Assembly (NCBI GenBank): GCA_000435835.1
Contig: FR883392.1
Coordinates: 12,906 to 60,108, forward strand
Source: Clostridium sp. CAG:221
GTDB taxonomy: Bacteria > Bacillota > Clostridia > Clostridiales > Clostridiaceae
Direction: 5' to 3'
DNA: 47,203 nucleotides
Numbering within the stretch: the first letter of the stretch is position 1; each line of letters begins with the position of its first letter. The translations under genes were made by a program, and so were the position numbers. Below the pieces are notes generated by a model. That model worked only from the letters and a program-made list of their open reading frames with translations, ran no database searches and had not been told where the DNA came from. Of this stretch, positions 1 to 8,936 are shown in pieces.

Positions 1-904
1 TTTTAAGGATTTCTGCATCTCCTTCTTTCATACCAATATCATAGCCTTTTCTCTCAAATTCCTTTAATGCATATCTTGGATAGTGTCCACGTACATGTAC
101 ATCTGGGAAAAAGAATCTTTCACGCATAGCTTCTTCTGCTGCCATTATATCTTCTGGATTACAAGAATATGGATATATAGGAACATGTGATATCATACAT
201 CCAATTTTAAATTCTGGATTAATTTCTCTTCCTTTTATAACAGCTTTTGCACTTGCTAATAATTCATTATGAGCTACTTTAAATAAAACTTCTCTTGGAT
301 CTTCTCCTTCTTTTAATGTTACACCAGAGTTTGTCCATAAGAATAGTGGATTATTTGTATCCATTTGATTATTTATCTCATTAAAAGTCATCCAATACTT
401 AACTTTATTTTTATATCTCTTAAAGCAAACTTCAGCAAATCTTTCAAAGAAATCTACAAGCTTTCTACTTCTAAATCCACCATATTCTCTTGCTAAATGT
501 AATGGTAATTCAAAATGAGATAAAGTAATAACTGGTTCTATTCCATACTTTAATAACTCATCAAATACATCATCATAAAACTTTAAACCTTCTTCATTTG
601 GTTCTAATTCATCACCTTTTGGGAATATTCTTGTCCATGCTATTGATGTTCTTAAACACTTAATTCCCATTCCTGCAAGTAATGCTATATCTTCTTTATA
701 TCTTCCATAAAAATCTATTGCCTCATGATTTGGATAAAAAGTATCTTCCATTATTGTATCTGTTATCTTTCTTGGTACTCCATGAGCTCCTGCTGTCATT
801 ACATCAACAACACTTGGCCCCTTTCCTCCAGCATTCCATCCACCTTCAAATTGGTGCGCAGCAAAGGCTCCACCCCATAAAAAGTTATTTGGTAACTTAT
901 CCAT
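1..904 (-). CDS. 6-phospho-beta-glucosidase, glycoside hydrolase family 1 (3' end outside window)
   Basis: The N-terminal 301 codons of a GH1 enzyme run off the left edge. It begins MDKLPNNFLWGGAFAAHQ, the usual GH1 opening (FLWGGA-A-QFEG), and contains TFNEIN near residue 180, the GH1 acid/base glutamate motif (T-F-N-E-P/I). The ATG at 904 has a good RBS (GGAG, 6 nt upstream). Family knowledge: such enzymes hydrolyse phosphorylated beta-glucosides (cellobiose, salicin or arbutin phosphates) in the cytoplasm. The gene starts 32 nt downstream of the PTS permease gene, so permease and hydrolase form one operon. The nucleophile motif lies in the missing C-terminal part, so catalytic integrity cannot be checked. 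Confidence 0.93.
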   Translation of the reverse strand, partial: MDKLPNNFLWGGAFAAHQFEGGWNAGGKGPSVVDVMTAGAHGVPRKITDTIMEDTFYPNHEAIDFYGRYKEDIALLAGMGIKCLRTSIAWTRIFPKGDELEPNEEGLKFYDDVFDELLKYGIEPVITLSHFELPLHLAREYGGFRSRKLVDFFERFAEVCFKRYKNKVKYWMTFNEINNQMDTNNPLFLWTNSGVTLKEGEDPREVLFKVAHNELLASAKAVIKGREINPEFKIGCMISHVPIYPYSCNPEDIMAAEEAMRERFFFPDVHVRGHYPRYALKEFERKGYDIGMKEGDAEILK

Positions 905-936
905 AATAATTCTCCTTTATTTTACTATATTTTTTA

Positions 937-2835
937 CTATGCTTGCATACTTAATTGTTTTAGATTAATTATTTCTCTTCCATTTTTAACTTCTTCATTT
1001 ATACATAATACATTATCTTCATAATTATCAGCATTTGTTATTACAACTGGTGTAATTAAAGAATATCCTTCTTTTTCTATAGCATTTCTATCAAATTCTA
1101 ATAATAGATCTCCTGCTTTTATCTTAGAATTTACTGATGTCTTAACATTAAATCCTCTACCTTGCATCTTTACAGTATCCATACCAACATGTATTAATAC
1201 TTCTACACCATCTTCTGAAAGTAATCCAATTGCATGCTTAGTTTCAGCTATGAATTCTATTGTACCATTAAATGGAGCATATACTTTGTTATCCATTGGT
1301 TCAATTGCTATACCTTTTCCCATTGCTCCTGAAGAAAATACTGGATCATCAACTTTTTCTAATTCTATTACTTTTCCAGATATAGGGCTTTTTATTACAT
1401 TAACTCCCATATTTAAAATCGGTTGTCCTTCTTCAATTTTTTTATCTTGCTTTTCTTCATTAGTTTCTTTTTCACCAATACCAACTATTTGAACAAGTGC
1501 AATTGCTCCAAAGAATGATATAGCTGCTCCTAATAACATTCCTATAATAGATTTTGGATTATCTGGTGTAATAGAGTTTACAACAGTTAAAAGCCCTGGA
1601 AGACCTGCATATGCATAATAAGCTATATTAAAGAATGATCCAACTACCGCTCCAATTGCACCTGCAATACATCCACATATAAACGGTTTCTTAAATCTTA
1701 AGTTTACACCATATATTGCTGGTTCAGTTATACCAAATATTCCAGTAACTCCTGCTGATAAAGCTATATTTTTAGTTTGTTTATTTCTAGCTTTTACAAA
1801 TACTCCAAAAACTGCTCCTGCTTGAGCTATAACTGCCATTGTTTGGAATGCTTGGAATGTATCCATACCGTATAAATCATAGTTAGCTAAACACATTGGC
1901 GTAACTCCCCAATGAACTCCAAATATTACTACAACTTGCCATAATCCACCGATAACAGCTGCTGCAACTGCTGGTGCTAAATTATATAAATAATTATATC
2001 CATTTGCTATTCCTGTAGCTAATGAATCTGATAATGGTCCTATAACTAATATAGTAAGTGGAACCATTACAATCATACATATGAATGGAGTAAATAATGA
2101 TTTAATTACTTCTGGTAATTTTTTATCTACAAATCTTTCAACATAAGATAATATCCATACTAAAAATAATGGAGGTAAAACTGATGATGTATAAGTTGTC
2201 TCTGCTAAACTTATTCCTAGAAATCTAACACTTTCTCCATCAGCTATTCTTGATGCTATTTCTGCCCAAGTTGGACTTACTAAAGCTGCACAACATGCTA
2301 CTGCAATAAATGCATTACATTTGAAGTGTTTAGATGCTGTGATAGCTATAAATATTGGTAAAAACGTAAATGGAGCCCATGACATAAAACTTAATACTTC
2401 ATAAGTACCTGTACTAGAAAAACTTGGGTTAGCCATATTAATTAATATTAAACATCCTTGCAATATACCAGCTGCAGCTAATATATAAATAAATGGTGCA
2501 AATACTGCTGACATTGTTGCAATTATTCTATTTAAAATACTAGCCTTTGGTTCATCTTCTATAGTATTACTATCTAAATTAAGCTCACTTGCTACCTTAT
2601 CAAATACTTTTCCTACATGAGTTCCAATAACAACTTGGAATTGTCCTCCACTTTCAACTACTGTTATTACCCCTGTAAGATTTGAAACGTTTTCTTTGGC
2701 TTCATTAGTTGTTTCTTTTAAAACTAATCTAAGCCTTGTTGCACATCTTGATGCTTTTACAATATTCTCTTTTCCACCAACAGCTTTTATTATATCTACT
2801 GCTAGTTTATCATAGTCACGTACTGAACTTGCCAT
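937..2835 (-). CDS. beta-glucoside PTS transporter, EIIBCA fusion
   Basis: This 632-residue membrane permease imports and phosphorylates beta-glucosides. Domain order is IIB (about 1-90, phospho-cysteine in SRCATRLRL at residue 31), a multi-helix IIC domain (about 105-450, with a glucose-superfamily FGITEPAIYG segment), then IIA (about 475-625, with LIHVGMDTV holding the phosphorylated histidine). That order is the BglF/BglP arrangement. ATG at 2835 follows GGAGGAAT. It lies upstream of and in operon with the phospho-beta-glucosidase. No LicT/BglG antiterminator site (RAT) is seen in the leader; instead paired palindromes and a divergent GntR gene point to repressor control. The sugar (cellobiose, salicin or another) cannot be told from sequence. 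Confidence 0.95.
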   Translation of the reverse strand: MASSVRDYDKLAVDIIKAVGGKENIVKASRCATRLRLVLKETTNEAKENVSNLTGVITVVESGGQFQVVIGTHVGKVFDKVASELNLDSNTIEDEPKASILNRIIATMSAVFAPFIYILAAAGILQGCLILINMANPSFSSTGTYEVLSFMSWAPFTFLPIFIAITASKHFKCNAFIAVACCAALVSPTWAEIASRIADGESVRFLGISLAETTYTSSVLPPLFLVWILSYVERFVDKKLPEVIKSLFTPFICMIVMVPLTILVIGPLSDSLATGIANGYNYLYNLAPAVAAAVIGGLWQVVVIFGVHWGVTPMCLANYDLYGMDTFQAFQTMAVIAQAGAVFGVFVKARNKQTKNIALSAGVTGIFGITEPAIYGVNLRFKKPFICGCIAGAIGAVVGSFFNIAYYAYAGLPGLLTVVNSITPDNPKSIIGMLLGAAISFFGAIALVQIVGIGEKETNEEKQDKKIEEGQPILNMGVNVIKSPISGKVIELEKVDDPVFSSGAMGKGIAIEPMDNKVYAPFNGTIEFIAETKHAIGLLSEDGVEVLIHVGMDTVKMQGRGFNVKTSVNSKIKAGDLLLEFDRNAIEKEGYSLITPVVITNADNYEDNVLCINEEVKNGREIINLKQLSMQA

Positions 2836-2860
2836 ATATATTCCTCCTTATCAATACTTT

Positions 2861-2872
2861 TATACTTGTATA
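2861..2872. promoter_or_regulatory. second GntR-type operator in bgl leader
   Basis: TATACTTGTATA is a perfect TATAC-N2-GTATA palindrome located just downstream of the expected transcription start of the PTS operon and 26 nt upstream of its start codon. It matches the palindrome inside the promoter, 38 bp away centre to centre. It is inferred to be a repressor site for the adjacent GntR/HutC protein. Confidence 0.5.
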
Positions 2873-2890
2873 AATAAATTATATGATTAA

Positions 2891-2919
2891 ATTATAATTA
2901 TACCAGTATAATTTGTCAA
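2891..2919 (-). promoter_or_regulatory. bgl operon promoter overlapping a GntR-type operator
   Basis: On the minus strand a consensus sigma-A promoter reads TTGACA (2919-2914), a 17-nt spacer, then TATAAT (2896-2891). The spacer holds TTATACTGGTATAA (2898-2911), a 6-bp-arm palindrome with a 2-nt centre of the TATAC-N2-GTATA form. Binding there would block RNA polymerase, so classical repression by the divergent GntR/HutC regulator, relieved by a phosphosugar, is the simplest reading. Confidence 0.7.
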
Positions 2920-3012
2920 TATTTTTATGAAAACATTTTCTACATTTTATTTCATATTTTCTTTATGATATACTTAACCTATAAATATGTTAACGTAATA
3001 AAGGGAGTAAAA

Positions 3013-3708
3013 ATGCTAAAATATCAGATAATTGCAAATGAAATAGAAAATAATATTTATAGTAATGATCTTCCACAAGGTACTAAATTGCCTACAGTAG
3101 AAGCTCTTGCTTCTGAATATAAGGTAAGTAAAAGTACTATTGTTAAAGCTATAGAATATTTAGTCGCTAGAAAAATTGTATATCAGCTTCAGGGAAGTGG
3201 GATTTTTGTTAGAAGAAGAAATCGTACTGGTTACATAAACTTAAATGTCACACAAGGATTTACTACTAGTTTAAAAGAATTTAATATAACATCAAAAGTT
3301 TTAGATTTTAATCTTATCAAAGCAGATAAAGAAATTGCAGAATTAATAGAGTGTGCTGTTAATGATGACATTTATCTAATTAAAAGACTAAGATATATAG
3401 ATGAAGAAATAATGTGTTACGAAGAAGCTTATTATAAAAAGAGTATAGTTCCATACCTTAACAAGGAAATTGCAAAAGGTTCAATCTTTGAATATTTACA
3501 AACAGCTTTAAATTTAAATTTAGGCTTTTCCGATAGATATTTACATCTAGAAAAACTAGATGATAACCTTGCTAATTTATTAAACTTATCACCTAACGAT
3601 CCAGCAATGGTTGTATTAGAACAAATATATTTATCATCTGGTATTTGTTTTAATGTTTCAAAATTAGTTTATAACTATAAAAATACTCGATTTTTCCTTC
3701 AATCTTAA
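3013..3708 (+). CDS. GntR/HutC-family transcriptional regulator (BglR/TreR-like)
   Basis: A 231-residue regulator with an N-terminal winged helix (about 1-70; LPTVEALASEYKVSKSTIVKA is the GntR helix-turn-helix) and a C-terminal UTRA effector domain (about 85-228; IKRLRYIDEEI and the conserved MVVLEQIYLS near the end). The ATG at 3013 is chosen over an in-frame ATG at 2965 because AAAGGGAG lies just upstream of it. It is transcribed divergently from the beta-glucoside PTS operon, whose promoter carries two palindromes of the kind HutC-type proteins bind. The inducer is probably the imported 6-phospho-beta-glucoside; this is inference from context. Confidence 0.92.
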   Translation: MLKYQIIANEIENNIYSNDLPQGTKLPTVEALASEYKVSKSTIVKAIEYLVARKIVYQLQGSGIFVRRRNRTGYINLNVTQGFTTSLKEFNITSKVLDFNLIKADKEIAELIECAVNDDIYLIKRLRYIDEEIMCYEEAYYKKSIVPYLNKEIAKGSIFEYLQTALNLNLGFSDRYLHLEKLDDNLANLLNLSPNDPAMVVLEQIYLSSGICFNVSKLVYNYKNTRFFLQS

Positions 3709-3713
3709 CAAAT

Positions 3714-3762
3714 AAAAAAAGTTCTTGAAAACGCCATAATATTGGCATCTTCAAGAACTTTA
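3714..3762. terminator. bidirectional intrinsic terminator between gntR and rlmD
   Basis: AAAGTTCTTGAA (3718-3729) pairs with TTCAAGAACTTT, with an inner GCCA/TGGC stem. A-rich sequence lies on the left and T-rich on the right, so it can serve both convergent genes. Confidence 0.85.
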
Positions 3763-3766
3763 TATC

Positions 3767-5143
3767 CTATCTTTTAACTAACTTAGCTACGTTTTCAATA
3801 TGTGCTGTATGTGGGAACATATCAACAGGTTGTACTTCCATGGTTTTATATCCATTTTCCTCTAATATGGCTAAATCTCTAGCTAATGTACTTGGATCGC
3901 AGCTTACATATACAATTCTTTTAGCATCAATATCAGTTATTGCATCTAATAGCTTTTTATCACAGCCTTTTCTAGGGGGATCTACCACTACTACATCTGC
4001 CTTAATTCCTTGATTAATTAAATCTGGTATAACAACTTCTGATTCACCTACATAAAAATGGGCATTATTCACATTGTTTTCCACAGCATTTATCTTAGCA
4101 TTTTCAATTGCTTGTGGAATAATTTCTACTCCATAAACTTCTTTTGCTTTTTGTGATAAAAATAATGTAATACTTCCTGTACCACAATAAGCATCAAATA
4201 CTGTTTCATTCCCACTTAAATTGGCATATTCTAAAGTCTTTCCATATAATACTTCTGTTTGGATAGGATTAACTTGGAAGAATGATAACGGTGATATATT
4301 ATACTTAAATTGTCCTATATAATCACATATAGTCTCACTTCCCCAAAGAGTTAGAGATTCTAATCCTAATATTACGTTAGTTGGCTTAGAGTTTATATTT
4401 TGAATAATACTCTTAATTCCAGGTATATTATTAACCATTAAATTAATAAATTCTTCTTTATGAGGAAGTTCTCTACCATTAGTTACTATTACAACCATAA
4501 CTTCATTAGTAGTAAATCCTCTCCTTATCATGATATGTCTTAATATACCACTTTCATCATATTGTCCGTCTATATTATAGGGCTTAATATTATTTTTTAT
4601 AATCCAGCTTCTAGTTAATTCAACTACTTTATCAGCAATTTCATCTTGTATTAAACAGCTTTCCATATCAATTATTTCATGACTTCTTGGCGCAAAGAAT
4701 CCTATTTTTAATTCTCCATTAACTAGTCCTATAGGCAATTGAACCTTATTTCTGTATCTCCAAGGTTCTTCCATACCTAAAGGAAACTTAACTAAGCTTT
4801 CATCTAGCTTACCTATCTTACTGATACAATCCTTTACTCTTTCATGTTTAAACTTTAATTGCTCTTTATATGTACTATGTTGTAATTTGCATCCACCACA
4901 TTTTTTATATATGCCACACTCTGGAGCACATCTTTCTTTTGATTGTTCCATAACTTCTACAAGCTTTCCATAAGCAAAGCTCTTCTTTGATTTTACTATT
5001 TTAACCTTTACTTTTTCTCCTACTAGTGCTCCTTCTATAAATACTGGAAAAGTATTATCTATTTTAGCTATCCCTTCACCTTCATATCCTTGAGCTATTA
5101 TATCTAATATATATTCTTTATTCTTTTCTACCAAATCTATCAC
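3767..5143 (-). CDS. rlmD: 23S rRNA (uracil-5-)-methyltransferase, RlmD/RlmCD (RumA) family
   Basis: A 458-residue SAM-dependent enzyme that makes 5-methyluridine in 23S rRNA; the Gram-positive RlmCD enzyme modifies two positions. It has an N-terminal TRAM domain (about 10-65), cysteines of a 4Fe-4S cluster in CAPECGIYKKCGGC (about 72-85), a SAM-binding VFDAYCGTGSITLFL (about 315) and the catalytic cysteine in YVSCDPSTLARD (about 413). The GTG at 5143 has little RBS; a TTG at 5134 is better placed after AGGTGAT and may be the true start. Length is normal for the family. It is monocistronic, sharing its terminator with the convergent gntR. Confidence 0.93.
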   Translation of the reverse strand: MIDLVEKNKEYILDIIAQGYEGEGIAKIDNTFPVFIEGALVGEKVKVKIVKSKKSFAYGKLVEVMEQSKERCAPECGIYKKCGGCKLQHSTYKEQLKFKHERVKDCISKIGKLDESLVKFPLGMEEPWRYRNKVQLPIGLVNGELKIGFFAPRSHEIIDMESCLIQDEIADKVVELTRSWIIKNNIKPYNIDGQYDESGILRHIMIRRGFTTNEVMVVIVTNGRELPHKEEFINLMVNNIPGIKSIIQNINSKPTNVILGLESLTLWGSETICDYIGQFKYNISPLSFFQVNPIQTEVLYGKTLEYANLSGNETVFDAYCGTGSITLFLSQKAKEVYGVEIIPQAIENAKINAVENNVNNAHFYVGESEVVIPDLINQGIKADVVVVDPPRKGCDKKLLDAITDIDAKRIVYVSCDPSTLARDLAILEENGYKTMEVQPVDMFPHTAHIENVAKLVKR

Positions 5144-5241
5144 CTGTCAATCATATATTTCTTTTCTTACGCTTTAAAATCTATTATCTATTATATACTA
5201 TGTTACTAATGTTATAAATAAGCATTAACAATCTTTACTAT

Positions 5242-5279
5242 AAAAGCTGATTTCTTATAAAAAAGAAATCAGCTTTTTA
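5242..5279. terminator. intrinsic terminator downstream of the DUF1540 gene
   Basis: AAAAGCTGATTTCTT and AAGAAATCAGCTTTTT form a near-perfect 14-15 bp stem with a short A-rich loop and T-runs on both strands. It sits just past the stop of the DUF1540 gene at 5283. Confidence 0.85.
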
Positions 5280-5282
5280 TTA

Positions 5283-5630
5283 TTAATATGCTTCTATAAA
5301 TGTATTACAATTGGTTTTATCTCTTAAATTGTCATTCTTAAAACTTAGGTGTTCTGCAATACAATGTCCATCTTTATTATAAAAGCAGTTATTAGCAGTA
5401 CAATTAACTGATGTTATTGGTGGATTTGCCGTATAATCCTGTAACCGACTCACTATATTCATATTATCAAACATATTCAATGTACTTCTAAGCTTACTAT
5501 TATTAAAGCCATTACATTCTGTGTCGCTACTAAAATGAGCACCTTGTCCATTCACATTTATTTCATGAGCTTTACATGTACCATGTTTATTGTTAACACA
5601 ATTAGTTGAGCAGCAATTTAAAGTTGTCAT
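5283..5630 (-). CDS. DUF1540 domain protein, two cysteine-rich repeats
   Basis: A 115-residue small protein made of two similar cysteine-rich modules: LNCCSTNCVNNKHGTCKA near the N-terminus and VNCTANNCFYNKDGHCIAEH near residue 70. Each is followed by a C-N-x-F tail (CNGF, CNTF). This is the DUF1540 pattern, common in Clostridia; the spaced cysteines suggest metal binding, but no function is established. The ATG at 5630 is preferred to an upstream in-frame ATG at 5654 because AGGAGGCATTTTT precedes it directly. It stands alone with its own terminator. Confidence 0.85.
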   Translation of the reverse strand: MTTLNCCSTNCVNNKHGTCKAHEINVNGQGAHFSSDTECNGFNNSKLRSTLNMFDNMNIVSRLQDYTANPPITSVNCTANNCFYNKDGHCIAEHLSFKNDNLRDKTNCNTFIEAY

Positions 5631-5712
5631 AAAAATGCCTCCTAAATATTTCATTATATTTATTAGTTATTTTCATTTTCATTAAACTTTATACAACATT
5701 TTATTTTTAAAT

Positions 5713-5737
5713 AAAAAAAAGAGCACCTTTCGGTGCA
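5713..5737 (-). terminator. strong orphan intrinsic terminator, minus strand
   Basis: Read on the minus strand, GCACC-GAAA-GGTGC is followed by TC and eight T. The GNRA-type loop and clean U tract are typical of rho-independent terminators. It lies 375 nt beyond pyk, which already has a terminator, so it may end a short separate transcript. Confidence 0.8.
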
Positions 5738-5945
5738 AATTGGTTAATCAGTTGCCATGATATTAAAGTAATTGCCATCTTTTAATCATATTATTGATTA
5801 TAACCTATATATTAGATTTTAATTGTTAACTTTTTGTTAACTTTTCTGTTTTTTATAACTTTTTGCAATATTTCTTTCATTTTTAAAGGCTAATATTTTT
5901 TTCATTGCATAATTCTATTCATTTTTATTAAATAGCATACTCTAT

Positions 5946-6065
5946 TTAATGATGAATGATGAATTATGAGTGATGAATTAATGATGAAAATCCTCAGGGA
6001 TTTTCTTTTACTGTTTTCAAGAAACTCTGGAAGAGTTTCATCATTCATTCTTCATTCTTCATTAA
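5946..6065. repeat. dispersed palindromic element, copy A
   Basis: A 120-bp element with inverted ends (left TTAATGATGAATGATGAA; right end reads TTAATGAAGAATGAAGAA on the other strand). Two internal hairpins: AAAATCC-TCA-GGGATTTT and GAAACTC-TGGA-AGAGTTTC. Its right end abuts the A-run of the pyk terminator. It shares this layout with copies at 18430 and 21491. Confidence 0.8.
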
Positions 6066-6093
6066 AAAAAGAAGCACCTTATGGTACTTCTTT
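6063..6093 (-). terminator. pyk terminator
   Basis: On the minus strand GAAGTACC-ATAA-GGTGCTTC is followed by TTTTTTT, 19 nt past the pyk stop codon. Confidence 0.85.
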
Positions 6094-6111
6094 ATAGAGT
6101 GTTATTTTTTA

Positions 6112-7524
6112 CTATTTAACTTCTGTAACCTTTAAAAGATTAGTTGAACCTACTGTATCTAATCCAGCAGCAACTACTACTGTTTCACCAGTAGAAACAA
6201 ATCCGCTGTTCTTAGCAGCTTCTATAGCGTTAGCTATAACTTCATCAGTGTTTGAAGCAGCAGGTGTAACCATTGAGTATACTCCAAAGCTGAATGCTAA
6301 TCCCTTAGCTACTTTTTCATTTGGTGTAACTGCAACTATTGGACAATCTGGTCTGCATTGAGAAATTCTTCTAGCAGTAGCTCCACTCTTAGTTGAAGTA
6401 ACTATTGCAGCAGCTTTTAATTCGTTAGCAGCATTACATGCAGCTCTTGAAATAACTCCTGAAACTGCTGGAGTATGGTTCTTAGCTCTTGAAACAGCTG
6501 TTTCGTAGCTTAATTTCTTTTCAGTTTCTTCAGCTATTTTAGCCATAGTTTGAACTGATTCTACTGGCCAATCTCCATTAGCTGATTCTCCTGATAACAT
6601 TATTGCATCTGTACCATCATAGATAGCGTTAGCAACGTCTGAAACTTCCGCTCTTGTTGGTCTTGGGTTTCTCATCATAGAGTCTAACATTTGAGTAGCT
6701 GTAACAACTGGTTTTCCAGCAGCATTACATTTTTCTATCATCATTTTTTGAACAGCTGGTAATTTTTCGAATGGAATTTCAACTCCTAAATCCCCTCTTG
6801 CTACCATTAATCCGTCTGATGCTTCTAATATAGCGTCTATGTTGTCAACACCTTCTTGGTTTTCTATCTTAGAAATGATTTTGATGTCTTCTCCACCATT
6901 TTCATTTAATATTTGTCTTATTGTTTCAACGTCTGAAGCTTTTCTGATGAATGAAGCTGCAACAGCGTTAACTCCGATTTCACAACCGAATTTTAAGTCA
7001 GCTATATCTTTTTCAGTTAAAGCTGGTAATTTTATTGAAACTCCTGGAACGTTAACTCCTTTGTGAGTTGCAACAAATCCTGTGTTTTGAACTGTACAGT
7101 GGATTTTGTTTCCTTCGATTGATTCAACAGTTAATCCTACTAAACCGTCATCTATTAATATAGTATCTCCTGCTTTAACATCGTTAGCTAAACCAGCATA
7201 AGTTACTGAACATTCTTCAGTATTTCCAATTACATCTCCACCTGCGTGAACTGTAAATTTAGCTCCAGCTTGTAATTCAACTTTTTTAGGCTCGAATTTA
7301 CCAGTTCTTATTTCTGGTCCCTTAGTATCTAACATAACAGCTATTTCTTTGTTGTATTCCTTAGCTAATTCTTTTACTAAGTTTATTCTTCCTGCATGTT
7401 CTTCATGATCACCATGAGAGAAGTTATGTCTAGAAACATTCATTCCTGCTTCTATTATTTGAGATAATATTTCTCTCTTTTCACTCGCTGGTCCTATTGT
7501 ACAAATTATTTTAGTCTTTCTCAT
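6112..7524 (-). CDS. pyk: pyruvate kinase
   Basis: A 470-residue glycolytic enzyme converting phosphoenolpyruvate and ADP to pyruvate and ATP. It opens with MRKTKIICTIGPAS, has the active-site segment IISKIENQEGVDN (about 216-228) with the catalytic lysine, VARGDLGVEIP, and the ATQMLDSM and MLSGESANG motifs. It ends with the regular C-terminal allosteric domain and lacks the extra PEP-utiliser domain found on Bacillus pyruvate kinases. It lies 61 nt downstream of pfkA, so both committed glycolytic steps are co-transcribed. The ATG at 7524 has a GGAG-type RBS. Confidence 0.97.
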   Translation of the reverse strand: MRKTKIICTIGPASEKREILSQIIEAGMNVSRHNFSHGDHEEHAGRINLVKELAKEYNKEIAVMLDTKGPEIRTGKFEPKKVELQAGAKFTVHAGGDVIGNTEECSVTYAGLANDVKAGDTILIDDGLVGLTVESIEGNKIHCTVQNTGFVATHKGVNVPGVSIKLPALTEKDIADLKFGCEIGVNAVAASFIRKASDVETIRQILNENGGEDIKIISKIENQEGVDNIDAILEASDGLMVARGDLGVEIPFEKLPAVQKMMIEKCNAAGKPVVTATQMLDSMMRNPRPTRAEVSDVANAIYDGTDAIMLSGESANGDWPVESVQTMAKIAEETEKKLSYETAVSRAKNHTPAVSGVISRAACNAANELKAAAIVTSTKSGATARRISQCRPDCPIVAVTPNEKVAKGLAFSFGVYSMVTPAASNTDEVIANAIEAAKNSGFVSTGETVVVAAGLDTVGSTNLLKVTEVK

Positions 7525-7585
7525 GTAAATAACACTCCTTTATGTTTAGTATCTTATTTTATATATATATTTTTAGATAACACAA

Positions 7586-8548
7586 CTAACTATTTATTTC
7601 TGATGATATTGAGAATAACTTATCATCAAATGTTCTATCTAATGCTAATGCCTCATCAATATCTACATCATAAATTTCGTTCTTTCTTATACCAACTACT
7701 CTTGAAGTTTTTCCTTCTAATAATAATTCAATAGCTTTTGAACCCATTCTTGAAGCTAAAACTCTATCAAAAGCACTTGGGCTTCCACCTCTTTGGACAT
7801 GGCCTAATACCGTTGCCCTAGCTTCTATTTTTGTTTCATTTTCAATATATTTAGCTAGTTCACTAGCTCCTCCAACACCTTCCGCAAGTAAAATTAAATT
7901 ATGCATTTTTCCTTTTTTCTTACCATCTAATATAATATCACATAATTCCTTTTTGTCATATCCTTTTTCTGGAGTTATTATATATTCTGCTCCACATGCA
8001 ATACCTGCATAAAGAGCTATATCACCACAATTTCTTCCCATAACTTCTACTATGGAAACTCTTTCATGGGAAGTTGATGTATCTCTTATTTTATCAACAG
8101 CATCTGTTACAGTGTTTAAAGCTGTATCAAATCCAATAGTATAATCAGTATAAGTTAAATCATTATCTATAGTTCCAGGTAAACCTATTGTTTTAACACC
8201 TAACTTTGATAATAATTTAGCTCCTGTGAATGAACCATCTCCACCAATAACCACTAGTGCATCTACTCCATTATCTTGAAGTATTTTTACTGCTTCTTTT
8301 CTTACTTCTTCTTTTTTGAATTCTTCGCATCTTGCTGTTCTTAAAATTGTTCCACCTCTTTGGATGATATCTGAAACAGATGATCTATTCATTGGGAACA
8401 TTTCTCCATTTAGCAATCCGCTATAACCTCTGTGTACTCCCATTACTTCAATGTTATGATGTAATGCAGTTCTAACTACCGCTCTAATAGCAGCATTCAT
8501 CCCCGGAGCATCTCCTCCACTAGTTAAAACAGCTATTTTCTTTATCAT
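7586..8548 (-). CDS. pfkA: ATP-dependent 6-phosphofructokinase
   Basis: A 320-residue cytoplasmic enzyme phosphorylating fructose 6-phosphate. Motifs: KKIAVLTSGGDAPGMNAAIR (ATP-site GGDAPG), GGDGSFTGA, and PGTIDNDLTYTDYTIGFDTA holding the catalytic aspartate (TIDND). VMGRNCGDIAL and LGHVQRGGSPSAFDR follow. Length equals the usual 319-320 residue bacterial PfkA. The second ATG (8548) is chosen over the one at 8554, because the first directly abuts GGAGGA with no spacer while the second has a 6-nt spacing. It is the first gene of a pfkA-pyk unit with a candidate promoter at 8646-8674. Confidence 0.97.
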   Translation of the reverse strand: MIKKIAVLTSGGDAPGMNAAIRAVVRTALHHNIEVMGVHRGYSGLLNGEMFPMNRSSVSDIIQRGGTILRTARCEEFKKEEVRKEAVKILQDNGVDALVVIGGDGSFTGAKLLSKLGVKTIGLPGTIDNDLTYTDYTIGFDTALNTVTDAVDKIRDTSTSHERVSIVEVMGRNCGDIALYAGIACGAEYIITPEKGYDKKELCDIILDGKKKGKMHNLILLAEGVGGASELAKYIENETKIEARATVLGHVQRGGSPSAFDRVLASRMGSKAIELLLEGKTSRVVGIRKNEIYDVDIDEALALDRTFDDKLFSISSEINS

Positions 8549-8645
8549 AATCATTCCTCCTTGATACCACTATGGACTCTGCATGTCCCACATACTCTGA
8601 AATTTTTAAAATTTCTGAATCTTTAAACTTTTACTACCATTTTTT

Positions 8646-8674
8646 ATTTTACTGTTAAAGTGCTTTGATTGCAA
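8646..8674 (-). promoter_or_regulatory. candidate pfkA-pyk promoter
   Basis: On the minus strand TTGCAA (8674-8669), 17 nt, then TAAAAT (8651-8646), about 100 nt before the pfkA start. The rest of the 425-bp gap between dnaE and pfkA is AT-rich and shows only the dnaE terminator. Confidence 0.4.
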
Positions 8675-8936
8675 CTAAATTTAGCAACTATATTGTAGAT
8701 TTTTATATCTTCATTTTATATTGTGTCCTATAATAGATTAAAATATATAATATTTTTTAAATTGAATTTTCCTTTTAAAACCCTTGTAAAATAAGGCTTC
8801 ATTAAAATAATTAATAATTTTTTTTATAACATTAAAATTTAAAAATTTATTTTAAATTTGTTTTTGTATATTTTTTTACTTTTTCTACTGTATTTGTTTA
8901 CAAAAACTTTTTATAATTTTTGTTATTTTTCATAAA

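Larger units (their letters stand above)
5631..6111. other. intergenic region pyk / DUF1540
   Basis: This 481-bp gap holds the DUF1540 leader, two separate minus-strand terminators (5713-5737 and 6063-6093) and one palindromic repeat copy (5946-6065). Between the repeat and the distal terminator lies about 200 bp of AT-rich sequence with a TATAAT-like hexamer read on the minus strand near 5800. No convincing protein gene is present; a 23-codon minus-strand frame running into the distal terminator lacks a ribosome binding site. Confidence 0.6.

Noticed and set aside
2836..2964. LicT/BglG antiterminator (RAT) site in the bgl leader
   Set aside because: No RAT-like sequence overlapping a terminator stem was found; the palindromes fit a GntR-type operator.
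5713..5790. 23-codon minus-strand peptide ending in the orphan terminator
   Set aside because: No Shine-Dalgarno and the frame is formed largely by the terminator hairpin itself; an RNA is more likely.
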